Part shown: in pieces, positions 1 through 5,166 of the stretch | Position numbering within the stretch: position 1 is the first letter of the stretch | Layout: every line of letters begins with the position of its first letter | DNA from: an uncultured Clostridia bacterium | GTDB lineage: Bacteria; Bacillota; Clostridia; Oscillospirales; Oscillospiraceae | DNA: 5,844 nucleotides | Reading direction: 5' to 3' | Assembly: GCA_945918815.1 (NCBI GenBank) | Contig: CAMEIU010000132.1 | Coordinates: forward strand, 1 to 5,844 | Notes under the pieces: generated by a model | Databases searched by the model: none | What the model saw: only the letters and a program-made list of their open reading frames with translations | Told to the model about the DNA's origin: nothing | Position numbers and translations under genes: made by a program

Positions 1-395
1 CCATGTTCATCCGCAGCAAGGTCCGCCTGGATTTGCGGCCCATTGCGCTCCGTGTGGTCACCGACGAGAAATGGCTGTGCTTCGCCGTGGAGCAGCTGCT
101 GTCCAACGCCGTCAAGTACACGCCCCAGGGGACCGTGACCATCTATGCGGAAGGGAATGCCCTGTATATCCGGGACACCGGCATGGGCATCGCGCCGGAG
201 GACCTGCCCCGGGTCTGTGAAAAGGGCTTCACCGGCTACAACGGCCGCCAGGACAAAAAGGCCTCCGGCATCGGCCTGTATCTCTGCAATCGGATTCTGA
301 CCAAGCTGGGCCACAGGCTGACCCTGACCTCGGAACCGGGAAAAGGCACCACGGCGGAGATTTGGTTCGCAAATGAAGAAAAATCTTATGAATAG
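1..395 (+). CDS. Sensor histidine kinase, C-terminal ATPase domain (5' end outside window)
   Basis: This is the C-terminal catalytic part of a two-component sensor kinase; complete codons begin at base 3 and the frame is open to the window edge, so the ATG at 3 is probably internal. Counting from that codon, the HATPase landmarks appear in order: N box with E30 and N35 (EQLLSNAVKY), G1 box DTGMGI at 58-63, F box around F76 within KGFTGYNGR, and G2 box SGIGLYLC at 88-95, followed by a typical GKGTTAEIWF end. The FTGxNGR stretch and the short linker are characteristic of the BceS/GraS-type intramembrane-sensing kinases of Firmicutes, which respond to cell-wall-active peptides and act with a response regulator and often an ABC transporter. 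The membrane helices and phospho-accepting histidine lie upstream and cannot be checked. It ends 94 nt before the next gene, which has its own promoter. The kinase call is firm; the Bce-type assignment is likely. Confidence 0.9.
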   Translation, partial: MFIRSKVRLDLRPIALRVVTDEKWLCFAVEQLLSNAVKYTPQGTVTIYAEGNALYIRDTGMGIAPEDLPRVCEKGFTGYNGRQDKKASGIGLYLCNRILTKLGHRLTLTSEPGKGTTAEIWFANEEKSYE

Positions 396-399
396 CACC

Positions 400-422
400 G
401 CACCCTCGTGCATTCTTTTTTT
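400..422 (+). terminator. Weak intrinsic terminator-like hairpin after the kinase gene
   Basis: A short hairpin (GCAC, loop CCTC, GTGC at 400-411) is followed within a few bases by a run of seven T at 416-422. The stem has only four base pairs, so it is weak, but the T tract and its place just after the kinase stop codon and before a new promoter suit an intrinsic terminator. Confidence 0.45.
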
Positions 423-431
423 GATTCCCTC

Positions 432-460
432 TTGACAAATGTGTCCTATTGTATTATTGT
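432..460 (+). promoter_or_regulatory. Sigma-A-type promoter of the GntR-ABC operon
   Basis: A perfect -35 hexamer TTGACA (432-437) is followed after 17 bases by TATTGT (455-460), which matches four of six -10 positions. Transcription would start near 467, giving a leader of about 23 nt before the GntR start codon. The -10 and the predicted start site lie inside the palindrome at 446-473, an arrangement typical of repression. TATTAT at 452-457 is an alternative -10 but would leave only a 14-nt spacer. Confidence 0.7.
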
Positions 461-473
461 AATAACACAATAG
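446..473 (+). promoter_or_regulatory. Palindromic operator, probable autoregulatory site of the GntR protein
   Basis: This 28-nt dyad has outer arms CTATTGT (446-452) and ACAATAG (467-473), which are exact reverse complements, and inner TTATT/AATAA arms that also match. In all, 12 of 14 position pairs are complementary. It covers the -10 and the transcription start and lies just before the gene for a YtrA-subfamily GntR regulator. Proteins of that subfamily generally bind AT-rich palindromes in their own promoters as dimers, so binding here would block RNA polymerase. The symmetry is seen; the identity of the binding protein is inferred. Confidence 0.7.
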
Positions 474-489
474 ATGAAAGGAGCGTTCT

Positions 490-846
490 ATGGAGTGGAT
501 CATTGAGGGCGACCGGCCCATTTGGTTACAGCTCTATGAGCAGCTGACCCTGCGGATCATTGCGGGGATCTATCCCATGGGCGGCCGCATTCCGCCGGTG
601 CGGGAGCTGGCGGCGGAGGCCGGCGTCAACCCCAACACCATGCAGCGGGCCTTGGCCTATCTGGAGGACCAGGGCCTGGCAACCAGCAACCGGACCGCTG
701 GCAGACTTGTCACGGAGGACCGGGAGCTGCTGGACGCCATTCGGCTGCAGCTGGCAAAGGAGCGTATCCAGGCATATTTGCAGGGCATGAAGGTCCTTGG
801 TTATACCGAGGAAGAGGCCAAGGCTCTGCTTCTGAAAGAGGAGTGA
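490..846 (+). CDS. GntR-family transcriptional regulator, YtrA subfamily
   Basis: This is a 118-residue DNA-binding repressor. The N-terminal winged helix-turn-helix spans about residues 8-78: PIWLQLYEQL at 10-19, then IPPVRELAAEAGVNPNTMQRAL at 34-55 holding the recognition helix, then a wing ending near GRLVTE. The remaining 40 residues are short charged helices, not the large ligand-binding domain of FadR or HutC relatives, and this length is the mark of the YtrA subfamily. These usually repress a linked ABC transporter operon and are released by cell-envelope stress in Bacillus and relatives; the effector is unknown here. The start is set by AAAGGAG at 477-483, six bases before the ATG. 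The gene is first in an operon: the ABC ATPase begins four bases after the stop. Expression is probably controlled by its own product at the palindrome over the promoter. Confidence 0.93.
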   Translation: MEWIIEGDRPIWLQLYEQLTLRIIAGIYPMGGRIPPVRELAAEAGVNPNTMQRALAYLEDQGLATSNRTAGRLVTEDRELLDAIRLQLAKERIQAYLQGMKVLGYTEEEAKALLLKEE

Positions 847-850
847 GTGT

Positions 851-1600
851 ATGGAAGACAATCTGATTGTGTGTACGGACCTGAGCAAACGCTTCGGCGT
901 CCAAAAGGCCCTGGACTGCGTCAACCTGACCATCGGCCGGGGCCGCATCGTCGGCCTGCTGGGGCCCAACGGCAGCGGCAAGACCACCTGGATCAAGCTG
1001 CTCTGCGGCCTGCTCCAGCCCACCGGCGGCAGCGTGACCATCGACGGGGAGGCCCCCGGCGTCCACACCAAGTCCGTCATCAGCTACCTGCCGGACCGGA
1101 TGTATTTCGCCGACTGGATGGTGGCCGGGGATCTGCTGGACTATTTCGAGGATTTTTACAAGGACTTTGACCGGCAGCGGGCGGAGAAAATGTGCGAGGC
1201 CCTGGGCATCCGGGCCAAGGACCGGATCAAGTCCATGTCCAAGGGCACCAAGGAGAAGCTGCAATTGGTGGTGGTCATGAGCCGCCAGGCACAGCTGTAT
1301 CTCCTGGACGAACCCATCGCCGGTGTGGACCCGGCGGCCCGGGACTATATTCTGGGCACCATTCTGACCAACTACAATCCCCAGGGCACGGTGGTCATCT
1401 CCACCCATCTTATCGCCGATGTGGAGAAGATCCTGGACGAGGTCGTCTTCCTGAAAGAGGGCCAGATCGTCTGCCACGACGCCGTGGACCATCTGCGGGA
1501 GGCCACGGGCAAGAGCGTGGACGCCCTGTTCCGGGAGATTTTCCGCACCGCACCCTATGGCGGCGACTTCACAGGAGGTGAAAACACATGGGAAGGCTGA
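851..1600 (+). CDS. ABC transporter ATP-binding protein (GntR/YtrA-linked)
   Basis: This 249-residue cytoplasmic ATPase would power the membrane protein encoded next. Walker A is GPNGSGKTT at 38-46, Walker B LYLLDEP at 149-155 with catalytic E154, the D-loop is GVD at 158-160 and the H-loop histidine is H186 in STH. The signature is unusual: MSKGTKEK at 129-136 in place of LSGGQ, as in several YtrB/EcsA-like transporters. The Q-loop position reads SYLPDRMYF (79-86), with Asp82 where Gln is usual. All residues needed for ATP hydrolysis are otherwise present. The RBS is AAAGAGGAG at 835-843, inside the end of the GntR gene, with the ATG seven bases on. The last 13 bases overlap the permease gene, suggesting translational coupling. 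The substrate cannot be inferred; sibling systems act in peptide-antibiotic resistance or cell-wall stress. Confidence 0.93.
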   Translation: MEDNLIVCTDLSKRFGVQKALDCVNLTIGRGRIVGLLGPNGSGKTTWIKLLCGLLQPTGGSVTIDGEAPGVHTKSVISYLPDRMYFADWMVAGDLLDYFEDFYKDFDRQRAEKMCEALGIRAKDRIKSMSKGTKEKLQLVVVMSRQAQLYLLDEPIAGVDPAARDYILGTILTNYNPQGTVVISTHLIADVEKILDEVVFLKEGQIVCHDAVDHLREATGKSVDALFREIFRTAPYGGDFTGGENTWEG

Positions 1601-2409
1601 TGAAATATGAGCTCCGTTCCGCCATGAAGCTGTTCCTGCCCCTGTGGCTGGCGGTGTTGGTCCTGGCGGGAATCAACCGGCTGACCTTCAACTCTAATAT
1701 GCTTGACATGCCCAATGGTAACGCGGCGGCGTTCCGCTTCCTGGAGTGGCTGTCGGGCATCGCCATGTTTTTGTTTGTGGTGGCCATCATGGGCGTGTTC
1801 GTGGTGGCGCTGATCTTTGTGATCCAGCGGTTCTATCAGGGACTTCTGAAGGACGAGGGCTACCTGACCTTCACCCTGCCGGTGCGGACCGACTCCATTC
1901 TCTGGGCCAAGACCTTCTCGGCCATGATCCTCATCGCCGCGTCCGTGGTGGTCTGCCTGGCAGCCGTGCTGATTCTGGGAGCAAGCAGGGAGCTGTGGAA
2001 GAACCTCGCCTGGGGCTGGCAGTGGCTCATGAAATACAGCGGCCGGGGCGATGTGATTTTGGCCTGTATCCTGGGCTTTATTCTGGCGATTGCCGCCATG
2101 ATTCCCAGCGTCCAGTATCTCTACCTCTCCATGTCCATCGGCCATCTGGCCCAGAAGCACCGGGCCGCCGCGTCCGTGGGCGCCTTTGTGGGAATCGACA
2201 TCCTGCTGAACCTGGTTTCCAGCCTGGCCCTCTCGCCCATCCTGAACCGGATGATGGAGAGCGGTATCGTCTGGTGGGACCGGGACCCGGACGTGACTGC
2301 CGTCATCTGGCTGATCTTCGGCGTCCTGCTGGCCATCTGCCTGATTCAGACCGTGATCTTCTATTTCCCCACCCGGTATATTCTGAATAGGCATTTGAAT
2401 CTCGAATAA
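1588..2409 (+). CDS. ABC transporter permease, six-helix ABC-2-like membrane protein
   Basis: This 273-residue integral membrane protein is the presumed partner of the preceding ATPase. Six hydrophobic segments are visible at about residues 13-31, 56-80, 107-131, 155-181, 194-216 and 235-260, with a basic cytoplasmic-type N terminus (MGRLMKYELR). The cytosolic loop after the second helix holds DEGYLTFTLPV at 89-99, a stretch familiar from Firmicutes permeases coded beside YtrA-type regulators. There is no signal peptide, solute-binding protein or large extracellular domain, so this is not a BceB/FtsX-type permease, and export or lipid/peptide handling is more likely than nutrient uptake. The ATG is set by a strong AGGAGGTG at 1573-1580, seven bases upstream and within the end of the ATPase gene. 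As the only permease in the operon it would probably act as a homodimer. The substrate is unknown. Confidence 0.85.
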   Translation: MGRLMKYELRSAMKLFLPLWLAVLVLAGINRLTFNSNMLDMPNGNAAAFRFLEWLSGIAMFLFVVAIMGVFVVALIFVIQRFYQGLLKDEGYLTFTLPVRTDSILWAKTFSAMILIAASVVVCLAAVLILGASRELWKNLAWGWQWLMKYSGRGDVILACILGFILAIAAMIPSVQYLYLSMSIGHLAQKHRAAASVGAFVGIDILLNLVSSLALSPILNRMMESGIVWWDRDPDVTAVIWLIFGVLLAICLIQTVIFYFPTRYILNRHLNLE

Positions 2410-2445
2410 GGAACGCACCCTTGCGCCCCCTGAGAGGGGCAGCAT

Positions 2446-2488
2446 ATACAAAGCCCCGGGCTGGGTTACAGCCCGGGGCGCGTTGTAT
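2446..2488. terminator. Long hairpin between convergent operons, probable bidirectional terminator
   Basis: An 11-bp perfect GC-rich stem (2453-2463 with 2469-2479, loop GGTTA) is flanked by a further six complementary bases (ATACAA at 2446-2451 and TTGTAT at 2483-2488). It lies midway between the permease stop and the gdhA stop. On the minus strand the stem is followed by TTTGTAT, a modest U tract; on the plus strand the T-rich part is poorer. A smaller hairpin (GCCCC 2425-2429 with GGGGC 2436-2440) precedes it on the permease side. The hairpin most likely ends gdhA transcription and may also stop the ABC operon. The interval 2410-2505 contains no gene. Confidence 0.7.
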
Positions 2489-2505
2489 GGATTGGATGCT
2501 TCGGC

Positions 2506-3855
2506 TTAGAACACGCCCTGCTCCATCATGGCGGTGGCGACCTTCTTGAAGCCTGCGATGTTGGCGCCGGCGACCAGGTTGTAGCCCAGGCCGTATTCCT
2601 CGGCGGCCTCCACGGAGGCGGCGTGGATGTTGGTCATGATGCTCTTCAGCTGGTTGTCCACCTCTTCGGCGGTCCAGTGCAGACGCTCGGAGTTCTGGCT
2701 CATCTCCAGGGCGGAGACGGCCACGCCGCCGGCGTTGACGGCCTTGGACGGGGCCACGACCATGTTCTTCTGACCCATCAGATAGAACAGAGCCTCGTTG
2801 GTGGTGGGCATGTTGGCGACCTCAATGTAATACTTGATGCCGTTGGCCACGATCTTCTCGGCCCACTCCATGGTGACGTCGTTCTGGGTGGCGGAGGGCA
2901 TGATGATGTCGGCCTTGACGCCCCAGGGCTTCTGACCGGGATGGAACTCCACGCCGAACTTGTCGGCATAGTCCTGGACCTTGTCACGACCGGAGCCGCG
3001 CATGGTCAGCAGGTAGTTGACCTTCTCCTCGGTGGCGACGCCGTCGGGATCGTAGATGTAGCCGTCGGGGCCGGACAGGGTCACGACCTTGGCGCCCAGC
3101 TGCATGGCCTTCTTGCAGATGCCCCATGCCACGTTGCCGAAGCCGGAGATGGCGATGGTCTTGCCCTCGATGGTGTCGTTCTCGTGCTTGAGCACTTCGT
3201 TCAGATAGTACACCGCGCCGTAGCCGGTGGCCTCGGGACGGACCAGGGAGCCGCCGTAGGTCTGGCCCTTGCCGGTGAGGACGCCGTTCTCGAAGGTGCC
3301 CTTCAGGCGGCGGTACTGGCCGAACAGATAGCCGATCTCACGGCCGCCGACGCCGATGTCACCGGCGGGCACGTCGATGTCCGGTCCGATGTAGCGGTAC
3401 AGGGCGGTCATGAAGGCCTGGCAGAAGCGCATGACTTCGGCGTCGGACTTGCCTCTGGGGTCGAAGTCGGAGCCGCCCTTGCCGCCGCCGATGGGCAGGC
3501 CGGTCAGAGCGTTCTTGAAGATCTGCTCAAAGCCCAGGAACTTGATGATGCCGGAATACACGGAGGGATGGAACCGCAGGCCGCCCTTGTAGGGGCCCAG
3601 GGCGCCGTTGAACTGGTACCGGTAGCCGGTGTTGGTATGATAGTTGCCCTGATCGTCCTGCCAGACCACGCGGAAGGTGAACTGCCGCTCCGGCTCCACC
3701 AGACGGTTCAGCAGGTCCACTTTCTCATACTCGGGATGGGCGTTGATGACCGGCTCCACGCTGGTCAGCACTTCTTCCACAGTCTGGACGAACTCGGGCT
3801 CATTGGCATGCTTTTTTCTTACATTTTCAATGACGCTTGCAATGTAAGCATTCAT
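2506..3855 (-). CDS. gdhA: Glutamate dehydrogenase (hexameric, clostridial type)
   Basis: This cytosolic enzyme interconverts glutamate with 2-oxoglutarate plus ammonium. At 449 residues it is full length for the small hexameric family. The substrate domain shows K90 and K114 (glutamate-binding lysines), catalytic K126 in PIGGGKGGSDFDP, D166 in PAGDIGVG and S381 in AVSALEMSQN; these match, offset by one, residues known in the Clostridium symbiosum enzyme. The dinucleotide fold starts with SGFGNVAWG (237-245), and SGPDGYIYD (261-269) follows the second strand. F239, P263 and D264 correspond to residues linked with NAD preference in C. symbiosum GDH, so NAD rather than NADP is likely, although similarity searches often label such proteins NADP-specific. 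The start is supported by AGGAGG (complement of 3866-3871), ten bases upstream. It follows serA on the same strand after 184 nt but has its own promoter. It could supply glutamate for SerC or ferment glutamate. Confidence 0.97.
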   Translation of the reverse strand: MNAYIASVIENVRKKHANEPEFVQTVEEVLTSVEPVINAHPEYEKVDLLNRLVEPERQFTFRVVWQDDQGNYHTNTGYRYQFNGALGPYKGGLRFHPSVYSGIIKFLGFEQIFKNALTGLPIGGGKGGSDFDPRGKSDAEVMRFCQAFMTALYRYIGPDIDVPAGDIGVGGREIGYLFGQYRRLKGTFENGVLTGKGQTYGGSLVRPEATGYGAVYYLNEVLKHENDTIEGKTIAISGFGNVAWGICKKAMQLGAKVVTLSGPDGYIYDPDGVATEEKVNYLLTMRGSGRDKVQDYADKFGVEFHPGQKPWGVKADIIMPSATQNDVTMEWAEKIVANGIKYYIEVANMPTTNEALFYLMGQKNMVVAPSKAVNAGGVAVSALEMSQNSERLHWTAEEVDNQLKSIMTNIHAASVEAAEEYGLGYNLVAGANIAGFKKVATAMMEQGVF

Positions 3856-3926
3856 AACAGGTAAACCTCCTCAAAATTTAGAGCTGTTACTTTCGCGCGG
3901 CGGCTCTGTCTCCTGCCGGTATCTAT

Positions 3927-3955
3927 ACTATAAATCAAAAAAATGGGAAATACAA
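3927..3955 (-). promoter_or_regulatory. Sigma-A-type promoter of gdhA
   Basis: Read on the minus strand, TTGTAT (complement of 3950-3955) and TATAGT (complement of 3927-3932) are separated by exactly 17 bases that include a T-rich run. The start point would be near 3920, giving a leader of about 65 nt that ends in the gdhA ribosome binding site. The surroundings are markedly AT-rich compared with the genes. I see no convincing riboswitch or attenuator fold in the leader. Confidence 0.65.
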
Positions 3956-3957
3956 TA

Positions 3958-3976
3958 TGTTTTGATTAAACAGTTT
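3958..3976. promoter_or_regulatory. Overlapping small inverted repeats upstream of the gdhA -35
   Basis: Two short dyads share one arm: TGTTT (3958-3962) with AAACA (3968-3972), and AAAC (3968-3971) with GTTT (3973-3976). They sit just upstream of the proposed -35 box of gdhA, where an activator or repressor could bind. Such short AT-rich dyads arise by chance, so the assignment is tentative. The rest of the gene-free stretch 3856-4039 holds the gdhA promoter and leader; no clear terminator for serA is seen there. Confidence 0.25.
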
Positions 3977-4039
3977 AGATTTGTGATTTTAGCATGTTTT
4001 TAGCGGCCAAAACTTGTGCATGTCTGCAACGGTCGAATC

Positions 4040-4945
4040 TCAGAACGCCCGGATGATGTCCACGATCTCCATGCCGATGCGCTTCTGGGCCTCCACGGTG
4101 GCGGCGCCGATGTGGGGGGTGCAGGAGACGTTGGGATGGCTGTAGAGGGCCTTGTTCTTGGCGGGCTCTTCGGCGAACACGTCCAGACCGGCGGCGCGGA
4201 CCTTGCCGGAATTCAGGGCGTCCAGCAGGGCAGCCTCGTCCACGTTGTTGCCGCGGGAGGTGTTGATAAACACCACGCCGTCCTTCATCTTGGCGATGTT
4301 CTCGGCGTTGATCAGGGGCTTGCCGTCGATGGCGGGGGTGTGGAGGCTGATGAAGTCGGCCCGGGCGAACAGCTCGTCCATCTCCACATACTGCATACCC
4401 AGCTGCTCCTCGATTCCGGGCACATGGAAGATATCAAAGGCGATGACGGTCATGCCGATGGCCTTGGCCATGGCGCCCAGCTTCTGGCCGATGCGGCCGA
4501 AGCCGATGATGCCCAGGGTCTTGCCGGACAGCTCGATGCCCTTGCCGTAGGCCTTCTTCTCCCACTTGTCTTCCCGCATGGAGTGACCGGCCACGGAGAT
4601 ATACCGGGCGCAGGAGAACATATGGGCCATGGCCAGCTCGGCCACGGACTCGGAGGAGGCTCTGGGGGTGTTCTTCACGGTGATGCCGGCTGCCTCGGCG
4701 TACTTCACGTCGATGTTGTCCACGCCGACGCCGCCGCGGATGATGAGCTTCAGCTTGCCGCCCTTGGCCTCGTCGATGTGATTGGCCCGGACCTTGGTCT
4801 TGGAGCGGACGACCACGGCATCAAACTCCCGCAGGGCTGCGCCCAGCTGATCCGGCTCATAAAACTGCTCCACGACCTCATGACCGTCAGCCCGCAGGGC
4901 CTCCATGGCGGTCTTATCCATGCCGTCGGTAACCAGAATTCTCAT
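4040..4945 (-). CDS. serA: D-3-phosphoglycerate dehydrogenase, short form without regulatory domain
   Basis: This enzyme oxidises 3-phosphoglycerate to 3-phosphohydroxypyruvate with NAD, the first step of serine synthesis. The 301-residue protein has the D-2-hydroxyacid dehydrogenase fold: an N-terminal half domain containing RGGVGVDNID at 70-79, a Rossmann motif GFGRIG at 148-153, and D171 ending the second strand, which favours NAD. The catalytic triad is R231 (NTSRG), E260 (FAEEP) and H278 (TPHIG). The chain ends 23 residues after that histidine, so both the ACT and intervening domains of serine-inhibited SerA proteins are absent. The start is the ATG at 4945, preceded by AAGGAG (complement of 4955-4960) and beginning with the conserved MRILVTDG; a longer frame back to 5098 runs into a repeat element and is discounted. 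serC lies upstream on the same strand, which supports the substrate assignment. A related hydroxyacid dehydrogenase is a less likely alternative. Confidence 0.93.
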   Translation of the reverse strand: MRILVTDGMDKTAMEALRADGHEVVEQFYEPDQLGAALREFDAVVVRSKTKVRANHIDEAKGGKLKLIIRGGVGVDNIDVKYAEAAGITVKNTPRASSESVAELAMAHMFSCARYISVAGHSMREDKWEKKAYGKGIELSGKTLGIIGFGRIGQKLGAMAKAIGMTVIAFDIFHVPGIEEQLGMQYVEMDELFARADFISLHTPAIDGKPLINAENIAKMKDGVVFINTSRGNNVDEAALLDALNSGKVRAAGLDVFAEEPAKNKALYSHPNVSCTPHIGAATVEAQKRIGMEIVDIIRAF

Positions 4946-4970
4946 AGGAAATCTCTCCTTTATTTTAATT

Positions 4971-5011
4971 GAATGGACAATGGACAATTGACAATTGACA
5001 ATGAAGGTGTC
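4971..5011 (+). repeat. Left terminal inverted repeat with tandem heptamers
   Basis: Four tandem heptamers of form AATKGAC (K is G or T) occupy 4972-4999, followed by AATGAAG and GTGTC. The inner 15 bases, GACAATGAAGGTGTC at 4997-5011, are an exact reverse complement of 5123-5137. Confidence 0.85.
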
Positions 5012-5122
5012 CGCTCCGCGGACGATTGAAATCGCCCGTTCGGAGGATGCTCGTAGGGGCGACCCTTGCGGTTGCCTGATGGCGCGCTGCTCATGCACCC
5101 ATTATTCAAATCGTCACGAAGT

Positions 5123-5163
5123 GACACCTTCATTGTCCATTGTACATTGTCAATTGTCAATTG
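5123..5163 (-). repeat. Right terminal inverted repeat with tandem heptamers
   Basis: Read on the minus strand, this end again holds four heptamers (two AATTGAC, one AATGTAC, one AATGGAC) leading into AATGAAG and GTGTC. Outside the exact 15-base core it differs from the left end at six positions, partly because the heptamer variants come in a different order. Confidence 0.85.
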
Positions 5164-5166
5164 GTT

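Larger units (their letters stand above)
4971..5163. mobile_element. MITE-like palindromic element between serC and serA
   Basis: This 193-bp non-coding element has terminal inverted repeats of about 41 bp (35 of 41 positions match), which continue inward imperfectly through a shared GACGATT block (5021-5027 and complement of 5109-5115). Inside are small hairpins at 5009-5023 (GTCCGC/GCGGAC), 5058-5076 (GGCGACC/GGTTGCC, one G-U pair) and 5113-5125 (GTCAC/GTGAC). The ends are AT-rich and the centre GC-rich. It codes for no transposase. TTTTA occurs just outside at 4963-4967 and 5165-5169, a possible target duplication, the right copy overlapping the serC stop codon. Similar short palindromic repeats are scattered through many Clostridia genomes; whether this one is multicopy cannot be seen here. 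In the serC-serA transcript it would fold into a long hairpin ending ten bases before the serA ribosome binding site. Confidence 0.72.

Noticed and set aside
710..1492. A 260-codon open frame on the minus strand opposite the GntR and ATPase genes
   Set aside because: It spans two well-supported genes on the other strand and shows only antisense-type composition.
1555..2451. A 298-codon open frame on the minus strand opposite the ABC permease
   Set aside because: Its H, Q, G and D-rich composition has no recognisable domain, and the opposite strand encodes a clear membrane protein with a strong ribosome binding site.
2623..3864. A 413-codon open frame on the plus strand opposite gdhA
   Set aside because: It is an antisense by-product of GC-rich codon use: a low-complexity sequence rich in G, V, H, L, A and D with no domain, opposite an unmistakable glutamate dehydrogenase.
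4016..4972. A 318-codon open frame on the plus strand opposite serA
   Set aside because: It has the same low-complexity antisense composition; serA on the other strand has every family motif.
4946..5098. An in-frame 51-codon N-terminal extension of serA starting at an ATG at 5098
   Set aside because: The extension is translated from the palindromic repeat, has no similarity to dehydrogenase N termini, and the ATG at 4945 has a good ribosome binding site and begins exactly with the conserved first strand.
4971..5163. A CRISPR array or riboswitch in the serC-serA gap
   Set aside because: The heptamers are directly tandem without spacers and occur as inverted ends; no known serine or amino-acid riboswitch fold is recognisable.
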